NCBI RefSeq assembly: GCF_954871325.1
Contig: NC_088779.1
Span: 2,234,846-2,298,845 of the forward strand
Direction of reading: 5' to 3'
DNA: 64,000 nucleotides
DNA from: Gordionus sp. m RMFG-2023
Taxonomy: Eukaryota > Nematomorpha > Gordioida > Chordodea > Parachordodidae
Position numbers and translations under genes: made by a program. The notes beneath the pieces were generated by a model that saw only the letters and a program-made list of their open reading frames with translations, was not told where the DNA came from and did no database searches. Shown here piece after piece: positions 11,448 to 23,042 of the stretch; position 1 is the stretch's first letter; each line of letters opens with the position of its first letter.

Positions 11448-12298
11448 ATGTTGCAAAGTGTTGTGAAAAATAAGGAAGTTTTGCAAGAAATTGCAATTTC
11501 TAGCTTATTTACAAACAAACAAAGAAGGCTTATTATATTAGACAAAGAAGGATACTGGAATAAATACGAGTCTGTACTGACCTTTTTGGAATTTATTTAT
11601 AAGAAAATTATATTAGAATCGGATTAAGCGGTATTATCTGACGTTCCAGAAATATTTTGGGACATAAAAGATAAACTCAATTCATCAACTTTTATTTTTA
11701 ATGAAAATGATTTGAAAAGTGTTAAGATGCATATTATAAAACGAAAGAAATTTTGTTGCCGAGAATATCATTATGCAACAAATCTTCTGGATCCTCGATA
11801 TTATGGTGTGAAATTAACAGACCGTGAATTAACAGCAGCTTTAAACAGGCCAAATTAATTGCGATATTGGAAAAATTATGGGTAATTTAGCAGAATATCG
11901 TTAAAAACAAGGTTTATATAAAGGAGCTGGCAAATGGGAGAGCTCAATCCATACCAAACCACTCATATCGTGGAAAGGGTTGTGTACAAATCAACCCCTT
12001 TGTCAAGTGACAGTAAGATATCTTTCGATACCACCCTCAAGTGCCTCGTCAGAAAGAGTCTGGTCAGCATTTGAAAAAATTCATTCAAAGACGAGAAATA
12101 GAATAAAGAATGAAAGAGTCGAAAAATTAATATCAATAAGGCATAACATACATTTAAAGGATCATACAATACATCAAGTTCGGGATATCATCAAAAGAGT
12201 TCAGATTCCGATTTATCAATATCAAGTGATAATGATGATATTTCAATTTCATCCCATGAAGATATTGATGCTATTTCATTAGCATCCCAAGAATTTTA
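11448..12298 (+). pseudogene. hAT transposase, C-terminal half, decayed
   Basis: The segment encodes TNKQRRLIILDKEGYW, then VLSDVPEIFWDIKDKLNS, NLLDPRYYGVKL and a strongly conserved YLSIPPSSASSERVWSAFEK with IHSKTRNRIKNERVEKL. These are hallmarks of hAT transposases and their C-terminal dimerisation domain. Several stops and frame changes interrupt it, so it cannot make a transposase. The reading ends in a natural-looking stop at about 12298. Sequence rich in TTCCCGGAAATTTTACATC near 12555-12590 may be the right terminal repeat; the left end was not found. Confidence 0.8.
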
Positions 12299-12616
12299 AA
12301 TGTAATTTCTGATACATGCTTTTTGAAATTAATAAAGTTATTCAAAAAATGATGTTTATAGTGTATATTTTTGTCTTTATTGTTTAATTATATTATTTTC
12401 CCTTAGTTCCCCAAATTTAATAAAGTTATTCCATAAAAAAATTGAAAGGTTTAAAGTATATTTTGTGGTTATTTTTTAATTTTCCGTTATTTTCCCGTTT
12501 TTTTCCCCCAATTTTCCCTTTTTTCCCCAATTTCCCCGGGGAAATTTCCCCTGAACCAATTTTCCCGGAAATTTTACATCTATAATTTCAATATAAAAAA
12601 AATATATATACGAGAT

Positions 12617-12914
12617 CAATGACATATAATAATACCCTAGACTGACGATGCATTCATTAAAAGTTGTACATCAATGAAAAAACAGCTGGGGACCCCATTT
12701 TGGTTACCCATATGATTTATTAAAAATTTCTTAAGCGAGAGGCCAAATTATTGTCTGACTCATACTTTATTAATTTGCCTGATCATCGAGATAGTATGAG
12801 GAAGCAAAGTTAACAATTTAATAGTAGTTTTTAACACGAGAATAATTATTATATGGGTTTACTACGCTTTCAAATGCATTGTTATGAATGCATAGGTATT
12901 ATTATATGTCATAG
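12617..12914. mobile_element. hAT-type MITE, CAATGACATATAA family, copy 1
   Basis: The ends are CAATGACATATAATAATA and the complement of CTATGACATATAATAATA. The near-terminal segment TAGACTGACGATGCATTCA is mirrored at the right by TGCATTGTTATGAATGCATA. Flanks TACGAGAT and CATGAGAT (12609-12616, 12915-12922) are a weak 8-bp TSD with 6 of 8 matching. A second copy at 43691-44025 has a perfect TSD. Confidence 0.7.
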
Positions 12915-13329
12915 CATGAGATATAAAATTCTAAGATTTTAATAAAAAAATATATGCATGTAATTAAATGATATATACGATTCTAACTAAGATTTCAATA
13001 AAAATTTATAAATATATATAGGATACAACATTTTATATTAATTATAAATTATAGTGAGGTTTGCTAACAAGAACCTAAGTAATAATACTGTCCTTTTTAT
13101 ATTAAGAATACTGCTTTAAAGAAAAATAAAGTTTTATATATATATTTTAAAAAAATTTACTAAAAAGTATAAAATTGAAGCATGGTGATTGGTCAATTCT
13201 CAGAACCATTACTAACCAGTTAAGTGGCCCGATTTGTAGAAAAAACCCTTAATATAATATGAATTTGTTTATGATATCCGATTAATTAAGAAATCAGATT
13301 AATCGCCGCGTCAAGATAGCTGAATGGGG

Positions 13330-13570
13330 TTTTAGTAATTAAAAGATAAATTTTGTTAGAATTGAAATAGTTTCTAAATTATTTAAAATTTTTGGCGACC
13401 GAAAGACCTGACGCGTCGAGTTCAATATTGAATCCCGCCATTCGAAGCGCGGAGATTGGCTGGGGTCTAGTAGGAATCTGAAGGTTCTTGAGTATTTGAT
13501 GTTCCTATATGGATTCAAATGAATGATAAATAAATGTAGTGTGTAAGTATAAAGAGATCTCATCTAGTGT
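13330..13570. other. GC-richer segment of unknown nature
   Basis: The interval around 13394-13480 is clearly less AT rich than its surroundings and contains GACCTGACGCGTCGAGTTC. Frames are open on both strands over about 70 codons, but neither product resembles a family I know, and no clear splice sites bound it. It could be a transposon relic. Confidence 0.25.
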
Positions 13571-13782
13571 TCGGACACTATGTCAACTAAAAATATCTAT
13601 AACATGACTAACCGGATATTTTATATATATAGTTAATTCCAAGACAAATCAATAAGAGTGGCCTGACTACCCCCCCCCACCCACCATTTGATTTTGTTTA
13701 AAAAAAAATATTGGTCTGTTTCAAATCTCTTTCAGCTTTAGTGTTAATAAAAAAACAAACATTTAAAATATACCCGGGCTGG

Positions 13783-13892
13783 GCAGTATATTTTAAAACC
13801 AAATATTTGAAATCGCCATTATTAGCTCTAAAAAATCAATAAAATATTAATCCGGGCTCGGCCGTACAAATGGTACTTCTGCAGGTCTCTAT
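13783..13892. mobile_element. GCCCGG-rich MITE fragment
   Basis: TACCCGGGCTGGGC at the left, GCCATTATTAGCTCTAAAAA in the centre and GGTACTTCTGCAGGTCTCT at the right repeat the arrangement of the 7262-7487 element in shorter form. Confidence 0.55.
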
Positions 13893-13959
13893 ATATATAG
13901 TAAATACGTAAACTTAGGTGGTTCTTCTACAACCTTAACCTTCAAACGATAGTCGCCAT

Positions 13960-15131
13960 TCAAATTGGTATCCCTGATATTTTTAACGGCCTTACATTTC
14001 CCGCTCTATGGGGTTGGCTTTGCATACGGCTTCTGTAATGTTCCGTGCTTATTTTGAGATAAACGAGCCTGTTAGACGCGGCTCCCGAGCCCACCTGATT
14101 AGGCTGGTATAGCGGAATCACCGTGAAATCGGGAATGAAATGGTGATTCTCTGGGGATGGATTTTTTTAACTTTTGCGAAGATGATCTTCCTCTTTATTC
14201 CTGTGCCGTGAATATAAAGAGTGATGATCGTCAACAAAGTGGATTTTTTGGATATATTTGTAGGTTCATCTTAGGTGGGAAAAAAACAAAAAACGATTAA
14301 TGTATAGTTAAAGGATTTTTTTTTAAAAAGCAAAAAAAAAAAGTATCTTAAAAATAATAAAGGGGTTAGTAATTTTTTTTAATATAAAATTTTTTCAGAT
14401 AATTCGAGAAAAAAAGAAGAACATCTATCATTATTATAAAATAAGCTACCAAAACATATGCTAGTCCAAAATACACTTAAAAATCATTGGAAGTGGAATC
14501 AGCTGACTTCCTTGTAAAAGCATTTCTAATTGAAGTACATTGATTCTATATTATTTTTAACTTGTTATTAGTAGGGATGTGCCGATGTTTTTTATCGGAT
14601 CGGGCCGAAATTTCGCCCATTTTAAAATATCGGTTATCGGCCAATATTGTATCCGATCCGATAAAAAATGGCGTTTTTAACAAAAATAAAATATTATATA
14701 AATAAAATTGAAATCAATTACTATGATTATTTTTTTTATAAATATTAATTAATTAATTAATAAACATTCGGCCATATTGAAAAAAGGTATATTAAAAAAA
14801 ATAAAAACCATTAATAATCTTTACAAAATACAAAATTAGCTCCTATATCGGATCGGTAATCGGCCGAACTCAATTTAATATCCGGGAGTATCGGATCGGA
14901 TAATTCAAAAATTAAATAGTTATTTGCTGCTGGGGGGGGGGGATTTAGGTCCTAATTTTTTATCGATAACGGTTTTAAATTAATATAGAAAGAAGATTTA
15001 CCAACCATTTAAAGTCAACGCTTGCAATCCGAAATGGCTGAATGGCCCCATATTGAAACATATGTTCTCGCTTCCCGCGTGAACCCTGACTCGTCCTTTC
15101 AATATGATAATGTAATAATTGGCCGGCTTCC
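13960..15131 (-). CDS. CNNM (ancient conserved domain) metal-transport protein, last two exons
   Basis: CNNM proteins are membrane Mg2+ transporters or regulators with DUF21, CBS and C-terminal cyclic-nucleotide-binding-like (CNBH) domains. Exon 15131-15002 reads KPANYYIIILKGRVRVHAGS then GPFSHFGLQALTLNG, matching the CNBH core YF.LIL.G.VEV.....F..G.F...G..AL. A phase-2 intron of 801 nt leads to exon 14200-13960, which contains FIPDFTVIPLY and LVYLKISTEHYRSRM, the conserved post-CNBH segment (IPDF.V...YLKI....Y). The splice phases agree. One in-frame TAA lies at 14169-14167, eleven codons into the last exon; conserved sequence resumes after it, so it is a nonsense change, a sequencing error, or a sign of pseudogenisation. 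The intron holds a partial hAT-like element. Upstream exons (DUF21, CBS) were not found. Confidence 0.72.
14574..14905. mobile_element. hAT-like element of the TAGGGATGTGCCGAT type, right end missing
   Basis: The left end TAGGGATGTGCCGATG is followed by TTATCGGATCGGGCCGAAAT; the right side holds TCGGATCGGTAATCGGCCG and TATCGGATCGGATAATT. This repeats the layout of the 25217-31158 and 59746-60553 elements. No terminal CATCCCTA was found at the right. It sits inside the CNNM intron. Confidence 0.6.
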
Positions 15132-15376
15132 CTGTTTGGCAAATTAAAAGATTAATGGTAAGCGGAAAAAATAATTTTTCCCCGGAAATTGATTTTCTTA
15201 AAATTTTTAAATTTTGGATTTTTTTATTTCGTGAATAATATTTGAGGGGGAAATTTTTCCTCCAATTTTTTTTTGTTTTTGGGGGGGGGGGGGGGGGGGA
15301 ATCATTTTCCTAGATTCAAAATTAATTTAATTTTTCTTCTACATTTAGGTCATAACTCGAAATAAAAATGATCGAG

Positions 15377-15404
15377 GTTGCTTCTAGTCTAGTCTAGAAG
15401 CAAC
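15377..15404. repeat. 28-bp palindrome
   Basis: GTTGCTTCTAG, then TCTAGT, then CTAGAAGCAAC: an 11-bp exact inverted repeat around a 6-nt centre. It lies about 250 bp from the CNNM exon. Its role is unknown. Confidence 0.6.
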
Positions 15405-15677
15405 TCTATCAAGAAACTACGGTCTGATCCCGCATAAATCAAATAGTAAATTCGGATTTCTGTAAATATTTTATTTGTGTCAATATTTATTAGTATTTTT
15501 TATTGCAGTTCTCATTCTCATACAATCTGTTAGAATCTGAGATATTCAAATTTATTATTACTAAAATTCTTTTTAGGGATAACTGTAAGCGATACGATTT
15601 CCACCAATGAAAATGTTATTTTTTTAGGTAATTATCTACCAATGAATAACTTTGTTAAATTTTATATCATATCACGA

Positions 15678-16012
<335 letters not shown>

Positions 16013-16098
16013 TTTACGCTTTTGTTATAAGATCCCCATTATCAGTGTCGTCAGCTCTACCTAAAATATTGTATGTTAACCACATTTTTACTGAGAGA

Positions 16099-16310
16099 TA
16101 TTGTTGTTAAACGGCTCGTTTTGAGCCGATTTTTGAACGGCTAAACTCAATATTTTAGCCAGAAAAATATTGCCTAACCCTTAGATAGATGTCCAAATCT
16201 TTGTTCCTTTATAAACAAAATCTTCAGGCTTGCGTAATATTATCCTGGATGAAATAATGAGTTAGCCGTTTTTAAAAAATCGACTCAAAACGAGCCGTTT
16301 AACAACACTA
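16099..16310. mobile_element. GTTAAACGGCT-family MITE, full length
   Basis: The left end reads TATTGTTGTTAAACGGCTCG with GAGCCGATTTTTGAACGGC; the right end is the near-perfect complement, finishing CCGTTTAACAACACTA. The core TTAGATAGATGTCCAAATCT matches other copies. A TSD is not clear. A second small piece, GTTGTTAAACGGCTAGGGG, sits just right at about 16373-16390. Confidence 0.82.
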
Positions 16311-17184
16311 AGTGAGCATGCCTTGATGGGAAAAAGATTGCACAAATCAAACCCGGCAAACAAATAATCGATGTTGTTAAACGGCTAGGGGCAAACTAAA
16401 ATATTTTAATCCATTAAAAAAATATATTACACGGGGCCTAGAGATTATGCTTTTATAAATGGCATTAAAGGGATTATTCTGAGAGATTTTATAAAAAAAT
16501 ACTGACTGACGAAGGCTGGAATGATTGGCATCTTTATTCGGGTCACCCGGCCTCCAAAATAAATCAAAATCATGGTCGCGCTTTCTCACGTAACTACCTA
16601 TATTGTCCCTTTTATCTAATAAATGAATATAAGAAGACTCTAGCCGACTAGGGCACAGGCGCTTTTCTAAAATTACGATTTTTCAAATATATATTATAAA
16701 TAAATTTAGTAGTACCTATCCAAATTAAAAATAGACAAAATACGAATTTGATAGGTAACTACTTAAAGGCAGTATCTATCATTAATCTAAATTATTTCAA
16801 ACATAAATTTTTATGCAAAATTTATAACCATTTTGTAAAGCGGCGTCGCTTTTGCTTTATTTGTAATATTAGGTGAATTTAGCCACCACTAAGATAGTAG
16901 TGACAAACACCCATTTTAGCAGATTTTGGGTCGACTCATAAAAGGCTAACCTGAATTTTTAAACCAAACTTAGCCACTTAGCCTAGGTAGATTTTTAATT
17001 TAGCATAACTCAATTTTTAAAAAATTATCTTGCTTTAAGGTTTAACGAATATTAGATTGCTAGTATTAAGCTGATTTTAAAAAACTGCAGGCAAGTAAAA
17101 ACCCGCACTTAATAATATTAAACTGGTTTATTTAATGCCGGTTTATTGCTGCCATTATATTTTATTCTACGAGGGGAAATTTTT

Positions 17185-17415
17185 TTTTTTATATTGTTTT
17201 AAGTCTAGTTAAAAGTTTTTGATACTTGAAAGATGTTCTGAAACCTATGGGAAAACCCAACAGGTCTAGTAATAAATGGCACTCTATTATACTTTAACTG
17301 CAAGAGGAAAAATAATTATGAAAATTTTTTTAAATTTTGTTTTAAGCCTAGTTAAGAATTTCGATACTAAAAAGATGTTCTAAAACCACTATGTCTAGTG
17401 AGAAATTGACACTGA
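17185..17415. repeat. Direct repeat pair of about 90-105 bp
   Basis: TTGTTTTAAGTCTAGTTAA with GATGTTCTGAAACC near 17194-17260 recurs as TTGTTTTAAGCCTAGTTAA with GATGTTCTAAAACC near 17337-17400, a 143-bp shift. It looks like a degenerate local duplication. From 16311 to 17185 nothing else is supported. Confidence 0.6.
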
Positions 17416-17604
17416 CATTAAATTTTAGTCCGAAATAGGTATTCATCGACAACTATAAGGATTTTAATTAATTCTATATTATCAGATTAGGAAATAATAA
17501 AAAATATTTGGTAAAAATTTTACACAATTTTTATAATGCCATATTTTATCCTTTTTATGTAAATTATTGCAAAAGTAATATATTATAACTAGTGTTGTTA
17601 TTTT

Positions 17605-19430
17605 CCTTAATCTCAAAATTTATGACCCAATTTTGTGCTCAGGCTTGCTTAGAGCATGAACTATGACCACCCCGTGGTCCAGACCCCGATAATAAAATTT
17701 ATTTATTTTCTTGATAATTATATATAATAAGTTTTATGATTATTTTGATTTGACATGTCTACTACTATATAATAACAATAAATGATTTATTATTTAGAAA
17801 TATGTTGTTAGAATAAAATAAAATACATAAATATGTTATTTTAAATTAAAATTTGAATGGGATAAACTGGTGTGGCGTAATCGGCTAAACCTAATTAAAC
17901 TTAGCCTAAAATCGGCTTTAACTATATTAGTCAAAAATTTTGCATCGGCTTATCGTTGGTCAGCGTTCCGTAATATATGCTTAGCATTCATTATTATTTA
18001 TTTATAGTAAATAACTTATTTTATTTATTTAAATATTTTATTAATTATGTTATGATTTAATATTTTTATTTATATTATAAATGTGAAGAGAGATTTATTT
18101 ATTAGATGTTTTTTTAATAAAAAAAATGACAAAAATGATATGCTGCTGTGATTATAATATTACTTTTATTACAATTTATTAGGATATTCACACCCAAATT
18201 TTTAGCAAAAAATATTTTTTGAAGATATTTTGATTTGATAAGAATTTTAAATCTTCTTTGTAAATAAATCTTTTTTGAGAAATTTTTTGTAATCTATTAT
18301 AGTTTTTTTTAAAATGATTTTTTGTAAAACTATAAAAATATTTTCTTATAAATTCTTTTAAAGTATTTATATCAAACTTTTTTATGTTATTTTATATCAT
18401 TTTTATAAGGATTTTCATGTGACAATTTTCATATTCGTTATTTTTTTAAACATTTTTGAAATTTTTTTACATAAAATTGTAAAAATAATTGTACAACTTC
18501 ACTCAAATTTTATTTTAACATGCTAGCAATACTTATTTTTGCCCATTTATGCCAAAAAAATAAAAATAACTTCAAAATTGACGATTATGACAATTGTCAC
18601 TTTTATATGGTACATCTTAATTAAACTTTTAATTTAAAGTGTTATAAATATTTATTAATGCCCAATAGCGTCTAAAAAAATTTTTAACATGTTTAAAAAT
18701 ACCGATGATATTTGTCATTTTTACAAAGAACATCTTCATTGATTTTATATTAACATCTTTACAATATATAATATATATTATTATAACCCTTTTGTGTCAA
18801 AAAATTTCAAAATTGTTATAATATAACGAATATGAAATTCTCACATTAAAATATTATCCTTAAAAAGATCATATTATATTATATAAAAATGTTTATAATA
18901 TAAATAATTTTAAAAAAGTTTAGAAAATAGCACCTTTTTATATGCTTAAAAAAATAAAAAATTTTACAAAAATGATTTAAAAAAACTATAAAAGATCACA
19001 AAATAATTCCTCAAAAAAGATTTATTTGCAAAGAAGATTTAAAATTCTTATTAAATCATAATATAGCATATCATTTTTTTTTATTAAAAAATATCAAAGA
19101 AATATATCCATTTTCATAATATAATATAAATTAAAAATATTAAATCATATCATATGTTTATTTATTATAAAATATTCAGATATATATAATAAATTAATAA
19201 TAATTAATGCTAGGCATAACTTACTTAATATTTATGTATTTTATTTTCCAAATTTTAACAGCTTATTTCTAAATGATAAATCATTTATTGTTATTTTAAT
19301 TAAATAACAGACATGTCAAATCCAAATATTCATAAAACTTTTTTTTATGTTTAACAAGAAAATAAATGGATTCTATTCCCCTGGTCTGTGCTCAGGATTT
19401 GTGCTCATTTAAGCCCAAACCCCGGGTTTA
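17605..19430. mobile_element. Foldback-type element with very long imperfect inverted repeats
   Basis: The left arm (about 17605-18440) and right arm (about 18840-19430) are inverted copies. GATTTGACATGTCTACTA with ACAATAAATGATTTATTATT at the left matches the complement of AATAATTGTTATTT-type sequence near 19270-19320; AAATCTTCTTTGTAAATAAA at 18250 matches the complement at 19020-19045; TTTTCATATTCG at 18431 mirrors CGAATATGAAATT at 18828. The spacer is about 400 bp. A 110-bp block at 17865-17975 is present only in the left arm. No coding capacity remains; the class (foldback or MULE-derived) is not certain. Confidence 0.7.
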
Positions 19431-19791
19431 GGGTTTAACCAACCAATTAACAAGACTAATTATATCAATAAAACATTGTCCATGAAAATAATGAATTAAT
19501 AATAATAAAAATTATCTAGAATCAATCTTGGTAAAAATGTATAAAATATTTAAATAAAATTATAAAGTTAAAAATTTAATTTTGGGGCTATCTCATGGTA
19601 TTTTATAAAAGCATGTACAATTTTTATTAGGACATGTAATGATTTTGACAAACATAACGCCGACTCTCCCGTAGTTTTCTTTGTCAACATTAGTGCATTT
19701 AAAACATGCAATATTTCATATGATCGTTCATACAAGTAATATTTTACAAATATTTTGTATAAATAAATTTAGCTTAATATTAAGAATCAAA

Positions 19792-20746
19792 AAATGCGAA
19801 AAACATCGCCTACTTTATATGACGAACTATGTGTAAGTTTATAAAAAATTATTTTGAATATTTGTTATGCTTATAATAATTTTATCTAGATTAAAAATAT
19901 TCTATCAGGTAGTGTTGTTAAACGGCTGGTTTTGAGTCTATTTTTAAAAACGGCTAACTTTATATTTTAGCCAGAAAAATGTTGCCCAAGCCTCAAGATT
20001 TCGATAATATATGTCTAGACCTTTGGTCCTTCTATGAGCAGAATCTTCTGACTTAAGTAATATTTTTCTGTAAAAATATTGGTAGCCATTTTTTAAAATC
20101 GGCTCAAAACGAGCCGTTCAACACTACTATCAGATTTGGTAGGGAAATTATTTCTCAATCAAGGGAAAAATACTTAGTTAACCTAATAATAAATATCTCA
20201 AGTCCAGAAGAAGCAGAAAGTTTTGCTTCACTTTATGGACAAAAAACAGAGAGTTTGGATTGTATGCGGTTTTTTAAAACCTTGAAAGTACATACACAAT
20301 TAATAAAATATTTGCTATTTAATTCTAATTCATCAGGTTGTTTAAAAATATGTCTGCATTAATATAACTAATTCAAATTGATCTTCTCAAAAAAAATGGA
20401 AATGTTACTACAGTTCAGTTAACAAAGAAAATAATAGCTTTAAAAACTGCTTAGTTTTTATCAATGTTGCTATAAAGGCAATTAATCTTTGCAATATTAC
20501 AATTTTATCTCAACATTATCACATTCAGAATGCAGATAGCAGCTTAGAGTTAATGATGAGATTTTGTCGCAGAAAAGAATGCCTTAAAGATTTGACCATC
20601 TACCCAATTATTATGCCAATTTCATCACAGGAACATTGGAGGCGTATACAAAAAAGTCAGGAAATTGATAGATCACATAGCAAAGCTTTTATGAAAATCC
20701 AAAATTTAAAAAGAATTTTTATTTATATAGATTTGTATAAATTTTA
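19792..20746 (+). pseudogene. Unrecognised coding region interrupted by a MITE
   Basis: A possible first exon, MRKTSPTLYDELC (19792-19830), ends at a good donor (GTAAGT). After the MITE at 19910-20126 comes an open segment reading REIISQSREKYLVNLIINIS and SPEEAESFASLYGQKTESLD to about 20335. A further frame at about 20395-20710 reads CLVFINVAIKAINLCN and LELMMRFCRRKECLKDLTIY. The text looks like real protein, but exon phases do not join cleanly and no family is recognised. It is either a multi-exon gene whose junctions I cannot resolve or a decaying copy. Confidence 0.4.
19910..20126. mobile_element. GTTAAACGGCT-family MITE with 8-bp TSD
   Basis: Ends TAGTGTTGTTAAACGGCTGG and the complement of TAGTGTTGAACGGCTCGTTT. 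The TSD is CTATCAGG (19902-19909) and CTATCAGA (20127-20134), one mismatch. The target sequence CTATCAG is itself a plausible 3' splice acceptor for the coding-like segment that follows, so the insertion duplicated a candidate acceptor. Confidence 0.88.
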
Positions 20747-21247
20747 GATCCTTTAATGGCCATGAAAAAAAAGCATTCTAAATTTACCTTCATATTATAA
20801 ATATTATTCGAATATTTTTGTAAGAAGCTATAATTGGCTACTATATATAGGAGTAATATTATAACATGAAATAATAATACCAATAATTATACTGAAGCAA
20901 CCATACGAATATTAAAGGATATAATATTATCAACATTAAAAGCAAAAGACACCTTTTAATTTTTAGATTTTTATGTTGTTATGAATATTATATTTTAAAG
21001 GACATTTTATTCAACACTAACCTAGTAAATATGACTACCGCCAAAATCGATAATTATAGTCAAAGTTTAAATATTTTGTTAATACATATCTTGGCATTAT
21101 TACCTGTGCCAGATGTCAAAGTAGATTTTTTTCACTTTACTTATATTAATTTACAAAATCAGTTATATTAATTTACTACAGATGAGTTCTTTATGGAGTA
21201 TAATTAAAATAATTACTTTATTATAATGTTTTATATATGGATATTAT

Positions 21248-21266
21248 ATATATACCAGGGCGTCGC
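21248..21266. repeat. GC-rich palindrome
   Basis: CCAGGGCG and CGCCCTGG flank a single base, giving a strong short hairpin in AT-rich DNA; a poly-G run follows at about 21288. It resembles the GC hairpins of the CAGCGTCTACATGA MITE family but lacks their ends. The rest of 20750-21650 shows no supported gene. Confidence 0.45.
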
Positions 21267-21679
21267 CCTGGTCAGAACTTCTAATGGGGGGGGGGGGGAT
21301 GTTAGCCTGGTGCAATGAATCATATTTAGCGCCTAGTAAAAAATGGCAATGGCTCACAAATAATGAGCTATCAGAGCTTTAAAAGCTGAGCAGATAAAAG
21401 GGAAAATATATATATTAATTTATGTATAGCTATAATAAAAATGAGTGTACAATAGCTAATTTTATGCAAGAACAATGAGAAATAAAAATTATATATATAT
21501 TTAATAACATTATTCGAAATAGTAATTATATCACAAATCTGAACTAATTTTATTCAGGGAACCAATTTGACTAGCTTTCAATAAAGAAGGGATATTTATG
21601 AATAGTTATAGAATATTATTGAAATAATAAATATAGCATGCCATGTATCGTCCTTCCGTGATTTGTGGGAATATCGGGA

Positions 21680-22235
21680 AGGAATATCAATTGGCAACAT
21701 CATCTACTTGAAAAGATTTTTACCAAAAAAAACATGTCTACCCCCTTAAAATAATTTCACCGCCTTCGGCGCCATGTTTTTACATTATTAATTACACCTT
21801 TTTAATTATAATGCTACTCCTTTCATAAATTTAAAAAAGAATAACTTAAACTATTTTAAGTTTTAACTCTATTACCAATCAAAATATTGTGAAAAAGAGT
21901 TATTTTTTAGATCAAGAATTTAATTATAAACCCCTCATTTACAATAAATACAGAGAATGTATAATGCGTTTAAATTACATTTAAAAGGATAGCAGAAAGT
22001 TTTATTTAGAAAATAATGTCTATGAATTGTTTTCAATATATAGATTTGGTCGATGAACACTAACATCATTGTGGCTTATAATAAATGTATTAATTTTTAC
22101 AGTAATATATTTTGTCCTATTTCATCTAAAGATTTAATAGAAAATCGCCAATAAATTTATTCCCCTTAAAGACCCTTAAGAAAAATTGGATGCAAACTAT
22201 TCTTACACCCCCCCCCCTCTTTGACGTTGATTGGC
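21680..22235. mobile_element. Hairpin MITE, CAGCGTCTACATGA family, decayed copy 3
   Basis: ACATGTCTACCCCCTTAAAA and CACCGCCTTCGGCGCCATG at the left match the inverted form of copy 1; GATTTGGTCGATGAA and GGATGCAAACTATTCTTACA with a poly-C run at the right complete the layout. The terminal repeats are eroded. Sequence outside the left end (TATCAATTGGCAA) also resembles the flank of copy 1, so both may sit in a larger repeat. Confidence 0.6.
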
Positions 22236-22394
22236 ATAATTATTTTGTATTATAAAACATATTTTTAAGTCTGATAAATAAAATTATTTATTCTATTCTT
22301 AATTTTTAAAAATTGTTATATTTGTAAAAAATTCTTTGAAAAAATAAAAAAAAACATGCAAATTTATAAGATATGATGGAATGATTAAAAATCA

Positions 22395-22466
22395 GGGCTC
22401 AGCCGGGATTTGAACCCGGGACCTCGCGCACCCGAAGCGCAAATCATACCCCTAGACCACTGAGCC
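22395..22466 (-). tRNA. tRNA-Pro(CGG)
   Basis: The 72-nt minus-strand sequence begins GGCTCAGTGGTCTAGGGGTA and ends CCCGGCTGAGCCC. The 7-bp acceptor stem GGCTCAG/CTGAGCC is perfect, the T arm is CCGGGTTCAAATCCCGG, and the anticodon loop TTCGGGT gives anticodon CGG for proline. Internal A box (TGGTCTAGGGG) and B box (GGTTCAAATCC) are intact, and five Ts just downstream form a Pol III terminator. There is no intron. It lies about 95 bp upstream of ROMO1, divergently. Confidence 0.97.
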
Positions 22467-22561
22467 AAACAATTATTTCCGATGATTTTTTATAATATAA
22501 TATTTTCGAAATTGTAATAATGCATTAGTCAAATTTCAATGTTTCACAAAATATTTTAAAA

Positions 22562-23042
22562 ATGCCAATTCAAACAACTAGCGTGAGGGGAAATGCTCCC
22601 TCTTGTTTTGATCGAGTTAAGATGGGCTTTACGATGGGATTTTGCATAGGATTAGCAGCTGGTGGATTATTTTCAGGGTTTTCAGCTCTAAGGTAAATAT
22701 ACGTTATGTTTTTTATGCTCTTGCACATAATAAAAGCAATAACTTATGTGAAATTTTTATTTACAATTAACTCAATCCAATATATTCAATTTTCTCGAGA
22801 TTATTACAATAACTGTTTAAATACCTTTGAGAGCAATAAATTTTTTATAACATTTCAGCCAGATATTAAGATCTCATATTATGAAAACATTAATATTTAA
22901 ATCAAACATTAACCAAAAAATATCAAATGTCAGGTATGGCCTGAGAGGAAAAGAATTAATATCAAATATGGGTAAAATCATGCTTCAATCTGGTGGAACA
23001 TTTGGTGTTTTTATGGCAATAGGAACCGGTATTCGTTGTTGA
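22562..23042 (+). CDS. ROMO1: ROMO1 (reactive oxygen species modulator 1 / Mgr2 homologue)
   Basis: ROMO1 is a small inner-mitochondrial-membrane protein that acts with the TIM23 import machinery and in cristae and redox control. Two exons, 22562-22692 and 22934-23042, join at a phase-2 GT-AG intron of 241 nt and encode exactly 79 residues, the length of the vertebrate protein. Exon one reads [20 protein letters not shown] then [13 protein letters not shown]; exon two reads [20 protein letters not shown] then [14 protein letters not shown]. The CFDR.KMGF motif, the two glycine-rich membrane hairpins and the terminal GIRC are family hallmarks. The start is the only ATG in frame. The gene appears intact. 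tRNA-Pro lies divergently upstream. Confidence 0.96.

Noticed and set aside
14170-14310. A tiny 21-nt intron that would remove the CNNM stop codon
   Set aside because: A spliceosomal intron of 21 nt is below any accepted size; a nonsense change or indel is more likely.
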